Source: Saprospiraceae bacterium
GTDB taxonomy: Bacteria; Bacteroidota; Bacteroidia; Chitinophagales; Saprospiraceae
Assembly (NCBI GenBank): GCA_013002475.1
Contig: JABDJM010000380.1
Location: 1 to 7,094, forward strand
Direction: 5' to 3'
DNA: 7,094 nucleotides
The notes under the pieces are model-generated. The model worked only from the letters and a program-made list of their open reading frames with translations. It had not been told where the DNA came from and ran no database searches. Made by a program: the position numbers and the translations under genes. This document shows, one piece after another, positions 1-6,590 of the stretch. The number at the start of each line of letters is the position of its first letter. Position 1 is the stretch's first letter.

Positions 1-2
1 AA

Positions 3-110
3 GATTGGAACATCATTTATCAGAAAGAATTCGACTCAGCAAAAGAAGCAAGGACCTTAGAAAAAAAGATAAAGAAGCGAGGTGCTAAAAGGTTCTTGGA
101 GGGAATCTAG
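3..110 (+). CDS. GIY-YIG nuclease family protein, C-terminal fragment (5' end outside window)
   Basis: Only the last 35 codons and a TAG stop are inside the window; the reading frame is open to the left edge. The visible peptide starts DWNIIYQKEF, continues through an SAKEARTLEKKIKKR stretch and ends AKRFLEGI. This matches the C-terminal end of the small (about 80-100 aa) free-standing GIY-YIG proteins, where a Tyr/Glu-Phe strand is followed by a basic helix carrying the conserved Glu (here in ARTLEKKIK) that binds the metal ion. The GIY and YIG motifs themselves would lie upstream and cannot be checked. The family contains nicking or cleaving DNA endonucleases, but the role of these small proteins is largely unknown. 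A tRNA-like, hairpin-rich stretch follows the stop. The family call rests on this short C-terminal pattern, so it is good but not certain. Confidence 0.72.
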   Translation, partial: DWNIIYQKEFDSAKEARTLEKKIKKRGAKRFLEGI

Positions 111-128
111 TCGAAAACCCCTTATAAA

Positions 129-155
129 GACCCTCACGCCTTCGGCGTGAGGGTC
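129..155. repeat. Perfect 12-bp inverted repeat with TTC loop
   Basis: Bases 129-140 pair without mismatch with 144-155, leaving only TTC (141-143) as loop. The stem is GC-rich, so it should form a very stable hairpin in RNA. It begins 18 nt after the GIY-YIG stop codon. No U-tract follows on +, so it is not a classical intrinsic terminator. It directly abuts the T-arm-like sequence at 156-172, occupying the place an anticodon arm would have in a tRNA. Confidence 0.85.
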
Positions 156-172
156 GGGAGTTCGAATCTCTT
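151..172 (+). other. tRNA T-arm-like sequence (tRNA 3'-half remnant or mimic)
   Basis: GGGTC (151-155) is followed by GGGAG, the seven-base loop TTCGAAT, and CTCTT. This reproduces the end of a tRNA variable loop, the T-stem and the canonical T-loop with its TTCGA core. The stem is imperfect: three Watson-Crick pairs next to the loop, then two G-U pairs. No D-arm, matching acceptor strand or CCA end is seen nearby, so it is not a complete tRNA gene. It could be a remnant of a tRNA used as an insertion site, or part of a structured RNA element that travels with the GIY-YIG gene. Confidence 0.55.
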
Positions 173-177
173 ACTTG

Positions 178-194
178 TGACGCTGAAGGCGTCA
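178..194. repeat. Small hairpin (6-bp stem, TGAAG loop)
   Basis: TGACGC (178-183) pairs with GCGTCA (189-194) around a TGAAG loop. It has no adjacent U-tract. Its right half is also complementary to the apex of the upstream hairpin (136-143 with 185-192, eight perfect pairs), so the two structures could compete. Confidence 0.6.
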
Positions 195-202
195 TCGCCC
201 AC

Positions 203-232
203 AAAAGGTCAAGGTAAAACTTGGCCTTTTTC
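203..232 (+). terminator. Rho-independent terminator, probably ending the GIY-YIG / tRNA-like transcript
   Basis: Bases 203-213 pair with 220-230 (11 pairs, one of them G-U) around a GTAAAA loop. The descending arm ends in a run of five T (227-231). The arms are A-rich on the left and T-rich on the right, so the hairpin could also work in the other direction. It lies about 95 nt after the GIY-YIG stop, which implies that the transcript includes the structured region in between. Confidence 0.8.
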
Positions 233-250
233 TATTTAGGATAGGCCATA

Positions 251-300
251 ATTAACGGAGGCCCTCCCGAAAATTCGGGAAGGCCTCCGCTAATTTTTTT
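251..300. terminator. Strong intergenic hairpin, bidirectional terminator
   Basis: CGGAGGCC (256-263) pairs with GGCCTCCG (282-289). After one C/A mismatch the stem continues with TCCCGA (265-270) against TCGGGA (275-280) around an AAAT loop. Outer A/T pairs (251-254 with 291-294) extend it past one more mismatch. Seven T follow on + (294-300). On - the exit sequence is only moderately T-rich. It lies just beyond the stop of the - strand ctp gene, so it most likely terminates that gene and also blocks read-through from the left. Confidence 0.82.
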
Positions 301-310
301 GTATTACCCC

Positions 311-1951
311 TTATTTTCCGCCTAAGAGACTTCTATACTTGGCCGGGTCATTAAGCAAACTAATGGCCTCCTTGATCTCCGGATCATTTTTCAAGCCTAC
401 CTCGATCTTTCCCCTGTGATAGTAAAATCGCTTGACGATCTCTTTTTCCAGGAGATTGGTGATCTCTGCCTGGTTGTTCTGCAGATCCTTCGTCTTTGCA
501 TCCAGGATCTTTTGCTCAACATCATCCAGATCAGCTGCCAATTGATTTAGGACTCCTTCTTTCTCAGCCTTCTCCCTCAATTCCTGTAGTTCTTTTTGAG
601 TCTTGGTTTCATACTCAAAATTATTCTTGCGAACATACTGGACAAATTGATCAAACTCCCCGAAGGTAAAATCCTTCGGCTCTGGAAGCGTCGAATTTCT
701 CAAAACAAAATCTGTAGCATAATCGAATATGACAAACTGGTCTTCGAGACTGGCAACTACCTGTTCATCTTTTGCAGGCTTCAGCTTAACATCCGGAGCC
801 ACGCCCCCGCCATCAAAAACTTTCCGGCCGGAACGGGTTTTAAAACCTGCACGCTCACTATCAGGAATATCCTTTGGTCTTCCATCTTCGTACTCTACTC
901 CTTGGATACATCGTCCACTAGGGATATAATATTTAGCTGTTGTCAATTTTACTTTTGAATTGTAGCCAACGTCACGGGTATTTTGTACAAGTCCTTTTCC
1001 AAAAGATCTTTGTCCAACCAAAACACCTCTGTCAAGGTCCTGGAGAACCCCGGAAACAATCTCCGAAGCTGAAGCAGAATTTTTGTCTATCAATACAACC
1101 AGTGGAATTTCTGTATCCACAGGTTTATTTAATGTCTTAAAACTACGATCCCAATCGATCACCTTTCCTTTTGTAGTAACAACCAGTTCTCCCTTTGGGA
1201 TGAACACGTTTGAAACGTTAACTGCCTCGGTCAATAATCCACCTCCATTTCCACGAAGGTCAAAGACAACCCCTTTCAAGTTTGGATTTTCACTTTTTAG
1301 ATCCTCAAGAGCCCTGGCAACATTTCGGCCGGCATCCCGGGTGAAAGTGGTAAGAGCAAAATAACCGATGTCATTTGCGATCGTCCCGGTGTAAGGCACA
1401 TTAGGAACAACAACCTCATCCCGGATCATAGTAATTTTTTGAGGCTTGGACTCTCCTGGACGTTTGACCACAAGATCAACCTCAGTACCCGGGAATCCCT
1501 TCAAAATGTTCATCACATCATCCGAAGATCTGCCTTTGGTTTCCTGACCATCAATTTTTACAAGCACATCACCAACCTTCAGGCCGGCCTTTTGAGCCGG
1601 ACTATTATCAAAGGACTCAGTGATCGTAATGTCTTTGCCGATCTTTCGGATCTGCGCGCCGATCCCATTGTACTTTCCGTCTGTTATGTATCGAAAACTT
1701 TCGATCTCGGTTTCGGAAATGTAGTTCGTGTAGGGATCCAGGGATTCGAGCATGGCATCGACTCCGGTTCGCATCAATCGTGCAGGATCCAGATCATCTA
1801 CATAAGAGGTGTTGATTTCTTTGTAGAGATTGGTAAAAATTTCAATGTTTTTTGAGATTTCGAAATAGCGGTTATGATCAATGGTCATGGTAGCCATCCC
1901 CGCTAGGCCCAGGACAGCTAGTGCCCCAAATTTTAAGTACGGTTTCATCAT
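311..1951 (-). CDS. ctpA: C-terminal processing peptidase, S41 family with PDZ domain (CtpA/Prc-like)
   Basis: This 546-residue protein is a serine endopeptidase of the tail-specific protease family, which trims or degrades envelope proteins from their C-termini. A hydrophobic segment at residues 7-23, after MMKPYLK, is a signal peptide or membrane anchor, so the protease should act in the periplasm. A PDZ domain spans about residues 95-175 and includes SPAQKAGLKVGDVLVKIDG. The protease core holds DLRGNGGG (231-238), SASASE (292-297) and GQRSFGKGLVQ (313-323). By family alignment Ser294 is the nucleophile and Lys319 the general base; their 25-residue spacing is that of E. coli Prc and the plant D1 protease, and Gln323 supports the Lys. 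About 150 residues of charged, probably helical sequence follow the core (from about 400). Two ATG codons occur in tandem at the start, and the first is used here. The stop is a TAA close to the terminator at 251-300. The nearest - strand gene upstream is 266 bp away, so it probably has its own promoter. Confidence 0.93.
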   Translation of the reverse strand: MMKPYLKFGALAVLGLAGMATMTIDHNRYFEISKNIEIFTNLYKEINTSYVDDLDPARLMRTGVDAMLESLDPYTNYISETEIESFRYITDGKYNGIGAQIRKIGKDITITESFDNSPAQKAGLKVGDVLVKIDGQETKGRSSDDVMNILKGFPGTEVDLVVKRPGESKPQKITMIRDEVVVPNVPYTGTIANDIGYFALTTFTRDAGRNVARALEDLKSENPNLKGVVFDLRGNGGGLLTEAVNVSNVFIPKGELVVTTKGKVIDWDRSFKTLNKPVDTEIPLVVLIDKNSASASEIVSGVLQDLDRGVLVGQRSFGKGLVQNTRDVGYNSKVKLTTAKYYIPSGRCIQGVEYEDGRPKDIPDSERAGFKTRSGRKVFDGGGVAPDVKLKPAKDEQVVASLEDQFVIFDYATDFVLRNSTLPEPKDFTFGEFDQFVQYVRKNNFEYETKTQKELQELREKAEKEGVLNQLAADLDDVEQKILDAKTKDLQNNQAEITNLLEKEIVKRFYYHRGKIEVGLKNDPEIKEAISLLNDPAKYRSLLGGK

Positions 1952-2217
1952 TGTTCTTTCTTTAAGCTGTGGAGTTAAAACTTGAACGTAAAATGGGCAC
2001 GGATTCGCCTATCTGATAGACAGTTATACGCAAAGAAATGAGATTTGGGGGATGTTGAGCGGTACTTTTCTAGTGTAAACGTCACTTCTCAGCTATCCTA
2101 TACTCTCATCAATTGTAAAAATGGTGCCAACTATGCCTGTATTTCCTGGTATTTATCAAATTACAAAAAAGGTCTATGGGTATTCCAAGGCTTGTCAACG
2201 ATTCAAGCATTTTGAAA
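1952..2217. other. Intergenic region between two - strand genes, no confident signal
   Basis: These 266 bp separate the hydrolase stop from the ctpA start. I found no good TAnnTTTG promoter element on -, no strong terminator behind the hydrolase, and no coding-like frame. The only local symmetry is CTATC-T-GATAG at 2009-2019, about 60 nt before ctpA, which could be a small operator or chance. The ctpA promoter must lie here if ctpA is transcribed independently. Confidence 0.5.
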
Positions 2218-2979
2218 TTATTTCAGCAAAAAGTCCCGAACCGTCTGAAATAATTCCTCCGGTTTGTCTGCGTGGACCCAATGGCCGGCCTCAGGAATCG
2301 TCACCAAATTGGCATTTGGGAACTTCTCAAGCAATTCCGGAGCAGGCGCCTCAGGTAGATAGTTCGAAAGGCCACCACGGACAAAAAGGCTTGGACCTTC
2401 GTAGTTGTTTCCCTCAACTCCGGCAAGGATCTCCGCGTAGTTTTCGTACAAACTTTCAACATTCATCTTCCATCTAAATCCGCCGCCTGGATTGCGCGAA
2501 AGATTCTTCATCAAAAATTGCCTTGTGCCCGGATTTTCGATCAATTTGGCCAGATGTGCGTCCGCTTCTGATCTTTTTTCTAAAGAATTTATAGGTAAGG
2601 TCAAAAGCGAATCAAAGATCTCTTCATGGACTGGAGTATTTTTTTCTGTACCCATATCCACAACCACAAGCTTATTTACCCGATCATCATGATCCATTGC
2701 CAACTTCATCGCTGTTTTTCCACCCATCGAGTGCCCTAGGAAATTTGCTCGAAATATCCATTGACTATCAAGGAATCCTAACAGATCCTCAGCCAGTAAT
2801 GGATAAGAAAAATCATTAACATGTGGAGACTTGCCATGATTCCTTTGGTCAACAACGTATACAGTAAAATCCTCCTGCCATCTTTTTGCAAGGGTCTGCC
2901 AATTGTCAAGCATCCCAAATAATCCATGCAGAATTATCAAAGGGGGACCTGAGCCGTATGTCTTAAAGTTTAATTCCAT
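2218..2979 (-). CDS. Alpha/beta hydrolase, YbfF/ABHD11-type esterase
   Basis: This 253-residue cytoplasmic protein has no signal peptide. It shows the YbfF/ABHD11 pattern in order: HGLFGMLDNW (18-27, oxyanion region), VVDQRNHGKSP (42-52), GHSMGGKTAM (82-91, nucleophile elbow with Ser84), VVVDMG (105-110) and GHWVHADKPEE (232-242). Ser84 and His233 are the expected catalytic residues; Asp108 aligns with the acid of YbfF. Length and motif spacing match E. coli YbfF (about 254 aa). Such enzymes hydrolyse short-chain acyl or thioesters in vitro, and the physiological substrate is not settled. The ATG at 2979 was chosen because MELNFKTYG begins the fold directly. An upstream in-frame start at 3021 would add 14 residues with no family counterpart. 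The gene is divergent from the TPR/cyclase-like gene. Confidence 0.9.
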   Translation of the reverse strand: MELNFKTYGSGPPLIILHGLFGMLDNWQTLAKRWQEDFTVYVVDQRNHGKSPHVNDFSYPLLAEDLLGFLDSQWIFRANFLGHSMGGKTAMKLAMDHDDRVNKLVVVDMGTEKNTPVHEEIFDSLLTLPINSLEKRSEADAHLAKLIENPGTRQFLMKNLSRNPGGGFRWKMNVESLYENYAEILAGVEGNNYEGPSLFVRGGLSNYLPEAPAPELLEKFPNANLVTIPEAGHWVHADKPEELFQTVRDFLLK

Positions 2980-3006
2980 AAAAAGTCCTAGTTCCGTTGA
3001 GCAGCT

Positions 3007-3040
3007 TTCTTGATAGAACAAGTCAAATTCAGTACTTTTG
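3007..3040 (+). promoter_or_regulatory. Candidate Bacteroidota sigma-A promoter (-33 / -7) for the TPR/cyclase-like gene and uvrB
   Basis: TTCTTG (TTG at 3010-3012) is followed after 20 nt by TACTTTTG (3033-3040), an exact match to the Bacteroidota -7 consensus TAnnTTTG. The spacing is within the usual range. Transcription would start near 3046-3048, leaving a leader of about 50 nt before the GTG at 3097. No similarly good element is seen on - for the divergent hydrolase gene. Confidence 0.55.
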
Positions 3041-3096
3041 GTTCAGCATTGCCGCCCCATCCGCGTCGCCCACCCCCCGTAACAAGAACAAATACT

Positions 3097-4548
3097 GTGG
3101 CCAAAGTGAATAACATTTGGTGGGTGCTTCTTTTTGTGGGTTTGTTCCCTGTGGCATTGCCTTCTCAACCCAATCTTCCCCAGCTTTACGAACAACTCGA
3201 AAAAGCAACCACCCCAGCTGAAAAAGCAACTGCGTATTATCGCCTTGCGGAAGTGAACCTATTCCGCAAGCCACCCCTTGCCATTTACCAGGGACAACAA
3301 GCATACAAGTTCGCGGAGCAAATTCCAAATTATCGGCTTCAATCCGGATCGGCCATTATCATGTCCAAGGCCTTCATCAGCCAGGGAGATTTTGACAACG
3401 CAGATCTTTGGGTCCGAAGAGCATTGGACCTGGCCAAAAGTGTCCGGTCTGGTAAACTCGTACTTGAATCAACCTCCCTGCTGAGCGACCTTTACGCCTC
3501 AAACAATCAATTCCAGGAAGCATTTATACAATTACAGGAAGGAATAGAATATGTCAATAGATTTCCTGAATCAGGTCCTGATCCCCAACAAGAAAAACTG
3601 ATCAGGGATCTAAAAAGGGATATTTCCTCTCTACAGGCAAAAGAAAAACGACTCGAGGATGAGTTGATATCCATAAAGAACCCTGAAAGCCCAATTCCTC
3701 CAATTGAAACGATAAGCCGGGAGACGATATATATTGATAGCACCGGTCTTATGCGCCAGGACCTTCCTCAAGAACAAATAGTTCTTACAGCCCACGATAC
3801 TTTTCTTGGATTACCTTCCTGGTGGTGGATCCTGGGCTTGGCTATACTTTCTTTAGGGCTTCTGGCATCTTTGTTTTGGTTGATGGGAAATAAGGATGAA
3901 GAGGATGATATACTGGCTTACCGTGTTCGCGAAAAGGACCTTCTTATTGAGGATTACAAACAAGAGGTAGAAAATTTAAAAAGAGGGAAAAAGATGGGCC
4001 TGCACATATTCCCGATTTCAGAAACAGGAACCACCAAAAAAATTGAGACTGGAATATTGGTTGTAGATCTTACTGAAAGTGCCTTTCCTTCCTCCGAGAA
4101 GTTCGCTTCCCAGGTTGAAAAGCTGGACAAAGAGATGGGATTAATCCTTGGAGAATACCCGGGGATTTTAATGATCAACAAGGTTGGGCCCCGCTACATT
4201 TTTATGGCAGATCCCGATGCATTGGACAACGGTCTTTCTGGCCTGGTAATTTTTGCAGAAGAGCTCATTGAATATTTCGAGGACCAGCAAAAATATGGTT
4301 GGAAAGCAAAATTTGGTGTACATTCAGGCGAATTGCTTTTCGCAAGAATGGACAGCATGCCTCAGGGAGTAGATGTATGGGGAAGTGATTTAGACCGCTG
4401 CATTTGGCTCGCTAGTTTGAGCCAGCCAAATACCTTGACAATCACCTCCTCCGCCAGAGATCTTTTGGAAAATCCTGAGAGATGGTCTTATCTTGAAGAG
4501 CAAGAGGATAACACAGGAAAAGCTATCAGAATTTTTAAAAAACTATAA
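3097..4548 (+). CDS. Membrane protein: periplasmic TPR-like repeats, TM helix, degenerate class III cyclase-like domain
   Basis: Numbering is from the GTG at 3097 (483 aa). An N-terminal signal or anchor (about 7-22, WWVLLFVGLFPVAL) is followed by about three TPR-like helix pairs (43-78, 80-115, 120-156) and a charged coiled-coil stretch (164-193). A clear membrane helix (241-263) and an acidic/basic coil (267-298) lead to a cytoplasmic domain (317-461). That domain has the class III nucleotidyl cyclase outline: VVDLTESAF (first metal Asp324), INKVGPRY, FGVHSGEL (406-413), and VDVWG (425-429), which resembles the adenine-contacting YDIWG of adenylate cyclases. Key residues are changed: the second metal Asp is Pro365, the substrate Lys position is Asn361, and the transition-state Asn and Arg positions are Asp433 and Trp437. 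Cyclase activity is therefore doubtful and a sensory or regulatory role is more likely. The start is uncertain: GTG at 3106 also works, while a TTG at 3010 lies inside the candidate promoter. uvrB follows after 11 bp. Confidence 0.75.
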   Translation: MAKVNNIWWVLLFVGLFPVALPSQPNLPQLYEQLEKATTPAEKATAYYRLAEVNLFRKPPLAIYQGQQAYKFAEQIPNYRLQSGSAIIMSKAFISQGDFDNADLWVRRALDLAKSVRSGKLVLESTSLLSDLYASNNQFQEAFIQLQEGIEYVNRFPESGPDPQQEKLIRDLKRDISSLQAKEKRLEDELISIKNPESPIPPIETISRETIYIDSTGLMRQDLPQEQIVLTAHDTFLGLPSWWWILGLAILSLGLLASLFWLMGNKDEEDDILAYRVREKDLLIEDYKQEVENLKRGKKMGLHIFPISETGTTKKIETGILVVDLTESAFPSSEKFASQVEKLDKEMGLILGEYPGILMINKVGPRYIFMADPDALDNGLSGLVIFAEELIEYFEDQQKYGWKAKFGVHSGELLFARMDSMPQGVDVWGSDLDRCIWLASLSQPNTLTITSSARDLLENPERWSYLEEQEDNTGKAIRIFKKL

Positions 4549-4559
4549 GTACGCCACCT

Positions 4560-6590
4560 TTGTCCAAAGTTTTTGACCTTACCTCCCCTTTTACTCCGAC
4601 AGGAGATCAACCCCAGGCCATCCGACAATTAGTAGATGGAATTGAAGAAGGCGAAGCAGCCCAATGCCTTCTTGGAGTTACGGGCTCCGGAAAAACGTTC
4701 ACCATTGCCAACGTCATTGCAGAGGTAAAAAGGCCCACACTTATTCTTACCCATAATAAGACTCTGACCGCACAGCTTTACGGAGAGTTCCGAGAGTTCT
4801 TCCCAGATAATGCGGTGGAATATTTCGTCTCCTATTATGACTACTATCAGCCGGAAGCCTACATGTCTTCCAGCAACACCTATATAGAGAAAGATCTTTC
4901 TATCAATGAGGAGGTAGACAAGCTCAGGCTTAGGGCCACTTCCTCATTGCTTTCAGGCCGAAGGGATGTAATTATTGTTTCTTCTGTTTCATGTATATAT
5001 GGTATGGGTAATCCCGAAGATCTGCAAACAGGAATCATTCGACTGTACCGTGGACAACCCTATTCCAGAAATACATTCCTTTACGACCTGGTCCAAAGTC
5101 TGTACACGCGCACACAGGCAGAATTCAAAAGAGCGACTTTTCGTGTAAAGGGGGATTCGGTTGATATCAATCTGCCTTATGTGGATTATGGTTATAGGGT
5201 CGTTTTTTTCGGAGATGAAATTGAAGAGATAGAGCGAATTGAACTTAGTAGTGGGAAAAGAATTGAAACAATCGAAAATGCCGCAATCTTTCCTGCCAAT
5301 CTTTACATAGCCCCTAAAAACCGGATGAACGAAATCATCCACCAAATAGAGGATGAACTGGTAGCACAGGAGAAATATTTTACCAGGGAAGGCCGATTTC
5401 TTGAAGCCAAAAGGATAAAGGAACGGACCACCTTTGACATGGAAATGATGAAGGAGTTGGGTTACTGTTCCGGGGTGGAAAACTATTCTCGCTTCTTTGA
5501 TGGAAGAGCTCCGGGAACAAGACCATTCTGCTTGCTTGATTATTTTCCAAAGGATTATTTGATGATCATCGATGAGAGTCATGTGACCGTTCCTCAGGTT
5601 CGAGGCATGTGGGGAGGTGACCGGGCAAGAAAGCTAAACCTGGTAAATTTCGGATTCAGACTTCCCTCCGCAATGGACAACCGTCCATTGAATTTTGCAG
5701 AATTTGAATCCATTACCAATCAGACCGTTTATGTCAGTGCGACCCCTGGGGATTATGAGTTAGAAAAAACGGAGGGGGAAATTGTTGAGCAACTTATTCG
5801 ACCTACCGGTCTCCTAGACCCGCCTATTGAGGTCCGGCCAAGTATCAATCAGATAGATGATCTCCTGGATGAGATTGCAGGGAGGATAAAACAAAACGAA
5901 CGGGTTTTAGTGACCACCCTGACAAAAAGAATGGCTGAAGAACTCACCAAGTACATGGCCAATCTGGATATCAAAGTACGCTACATTCACTCCGAGGTAG
6001 ATACCATGGAGAGGGTTGAAATCTTGCGGGACTTAAGGTTGGGAGCCTTTGATGTTTTGGTCGGAGTGAATCTATTAAGAGAAGGGCTGGATCTGCCAGA
6101 AGTTTCCCTCGTAGCGGTGATTGATGCGGATAAGGAAGGATTCCTTCGAAACAACCGCTCACTTACGCAAACTGCCGGTCGGGCAGCCCGGAATGTAAAC
6201 GGGAAGGTAATCTTCTATGCAGATAAAGTAACGGGGGCCATGCAATCCACGATCGACGAAACAAACAGGCGTAGAAAGATCCAAATGGCCTATAATGAAA
6301 AGCATGGGATCACCCCGACGACTATTACAAAGTCAAGAGAACAGATCCTTAACAAGCGATCAATTCTAGATATCCGGGGAAAAACCGCCCAAGCTTACAT
6401 CGAACCTGATGAGCCGAGCCTGGCCGCTGATCCGATCATTGAATATATGAGTCGTGATAAGCTGGAAAAGCTAATTGAAGAGACAGAAAGAAAAATGAAA
6501 AAGGCCGCCAAGGAACTGGACTTTATTCAGGCTGCTCAGTACAGGGATGATCTGTTTGCCTTGAAAAAGAAATTGCGTGAGGTGGTTTAA
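4560..6590 (+). CDS. uvrB: UvrABC system protein B (excinuclease ABC subunit B)
   Basis: UvrB is the damage-verifying helicase-like subunit of nucleotide excision repair. It is loaded on DNA by UvrA and then recruits UvrC. The 676-residue protein is full length (E. coli 673). Visible motifs in order: GDQPQAI (15-21), Walker A GVTGSGKT (39-46), the beta-hairpin YYDYYQPEAY (92-101) that probes the damaged strand, motif II DESH (338-341), SATPGDYE (393-400), motif V LLREGLDLPE (505-514), motif VI QTAGRAARN (537-545), and a C-terminal UVR motif (about 635-672) for UvrC and UvrA contact. The start is TTG at 4560: MSKVFDLTSPF matches the family N-terminus, an in-frame stop lies at 4536-4538, and there is no ATG between. 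It follows the TPR/cyclase-like gene by 11 bp and is probably co-transcribed. Its TAA overlaps the stop of the convergent yaaA. Confidence 0.98.
   Translation: MSKVFDLTSPFTPTGDQPQAIRQLVDGIEEGEAAQCLLGVTGSGKTFTIANVIAEVKRPTLILTHNKTLTAQLYGEFREFFPDNAVEYFVSYYDYYQPEAYMSSSNTYIEKDLSINEEVDKLRLRATSSLLSGRRDVIIVSSVSCIYGMGNPEDLQTGIIRLYRGQPYSRNTFLYDLVQSLYTRTQAEFKRATFRVKGDSVDINLPYVDYGYRVVFFGDEIEEIERIELSSGKRIETIENAAIFPANLYIAPKNRMNEIIHQIEDELVAQEKYFTREGRFLEAKRIKERTTFDMEMMKELGYCSGVENYSRFFDGRAPGTRPFCLLDYFPKDYLMIIDESHVTVPQVRGMWGGDRARKLNLVNFGFRLPSAMDNRPLNFAEFESITNQTVYVSATPGDYELEKTEGEIVEQLIRPTGLLDPPIEVRPSINQIDDLLDEIAGRIKQNERVLVTTLTKRMAEELTKYMANLDIKVRYIHSEVDTMERVEILRDLRLGAFDVLVGVNLLREGLDLPEVSLVAVIDADKEGFLRNNRSLTQTAGRAARNVNGKVIFYADKVTGAMQSTIDETNRRRKIQMAYNEKHGITPTTITKSREQILNKRSILDIRGKTAQAYIEPDEPSLAADPIIEYMSRDKLEKLIEETERKMKKAAKELDFIQAAQYRDDLFALKKKLREVV

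Noticed and set aside
129..172. Complete tRNA gene, for example tRNA-Glu because TTC lies at the hairpin apex
   Set aside because: There is no D-arm, acceptor stem or CCA end, the base before TTC is C rather than the invariant U, and the stem is 12 bp instead of 5. At most it is a tRNA remnant or mimic.
596..1855. Several + strand open frames of 66-138 codons inside ctpA
   Set aside because: They are antisense to conserved protease and PDZ motifs and have no domain or start signals.
2160..2217. Terminator behind the hydrolase gene
   Set aside because: Only a 5-bp GCTTG/CAAGC stem with a 9-nt loop and no directly adjacent T-run. The TTTTTT on - lies about 25 nt further on without a stem of its own.
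2121..2477. 118-codon + frame across the hydrolase 3' end
   Set aside because: Most of it is antisense to the hydrolase C-terminus and its composition does not look coding.
2980..3021. Start of the hydrolase at 3021 with 14 more residues
   Set aside because: The family fold begins at MELNFKTYG (2979). The extra residues have no family counterpart and lie in the divergent intergenic region.
3024..3031. TGAATTTG on - as a -7 element for the hydrolase gene
   Set aside because: One mismatch to TAnnTTTG and no TTG/TTTG at the right distance upstream, so it is too weak to call.
4989..5582. 197-codon open frame on - inside uvrB
   Set aside because: It lies entirely opposite well-conserved uvrB sequence and shows no recognisable domain; it is an antisense shadow.
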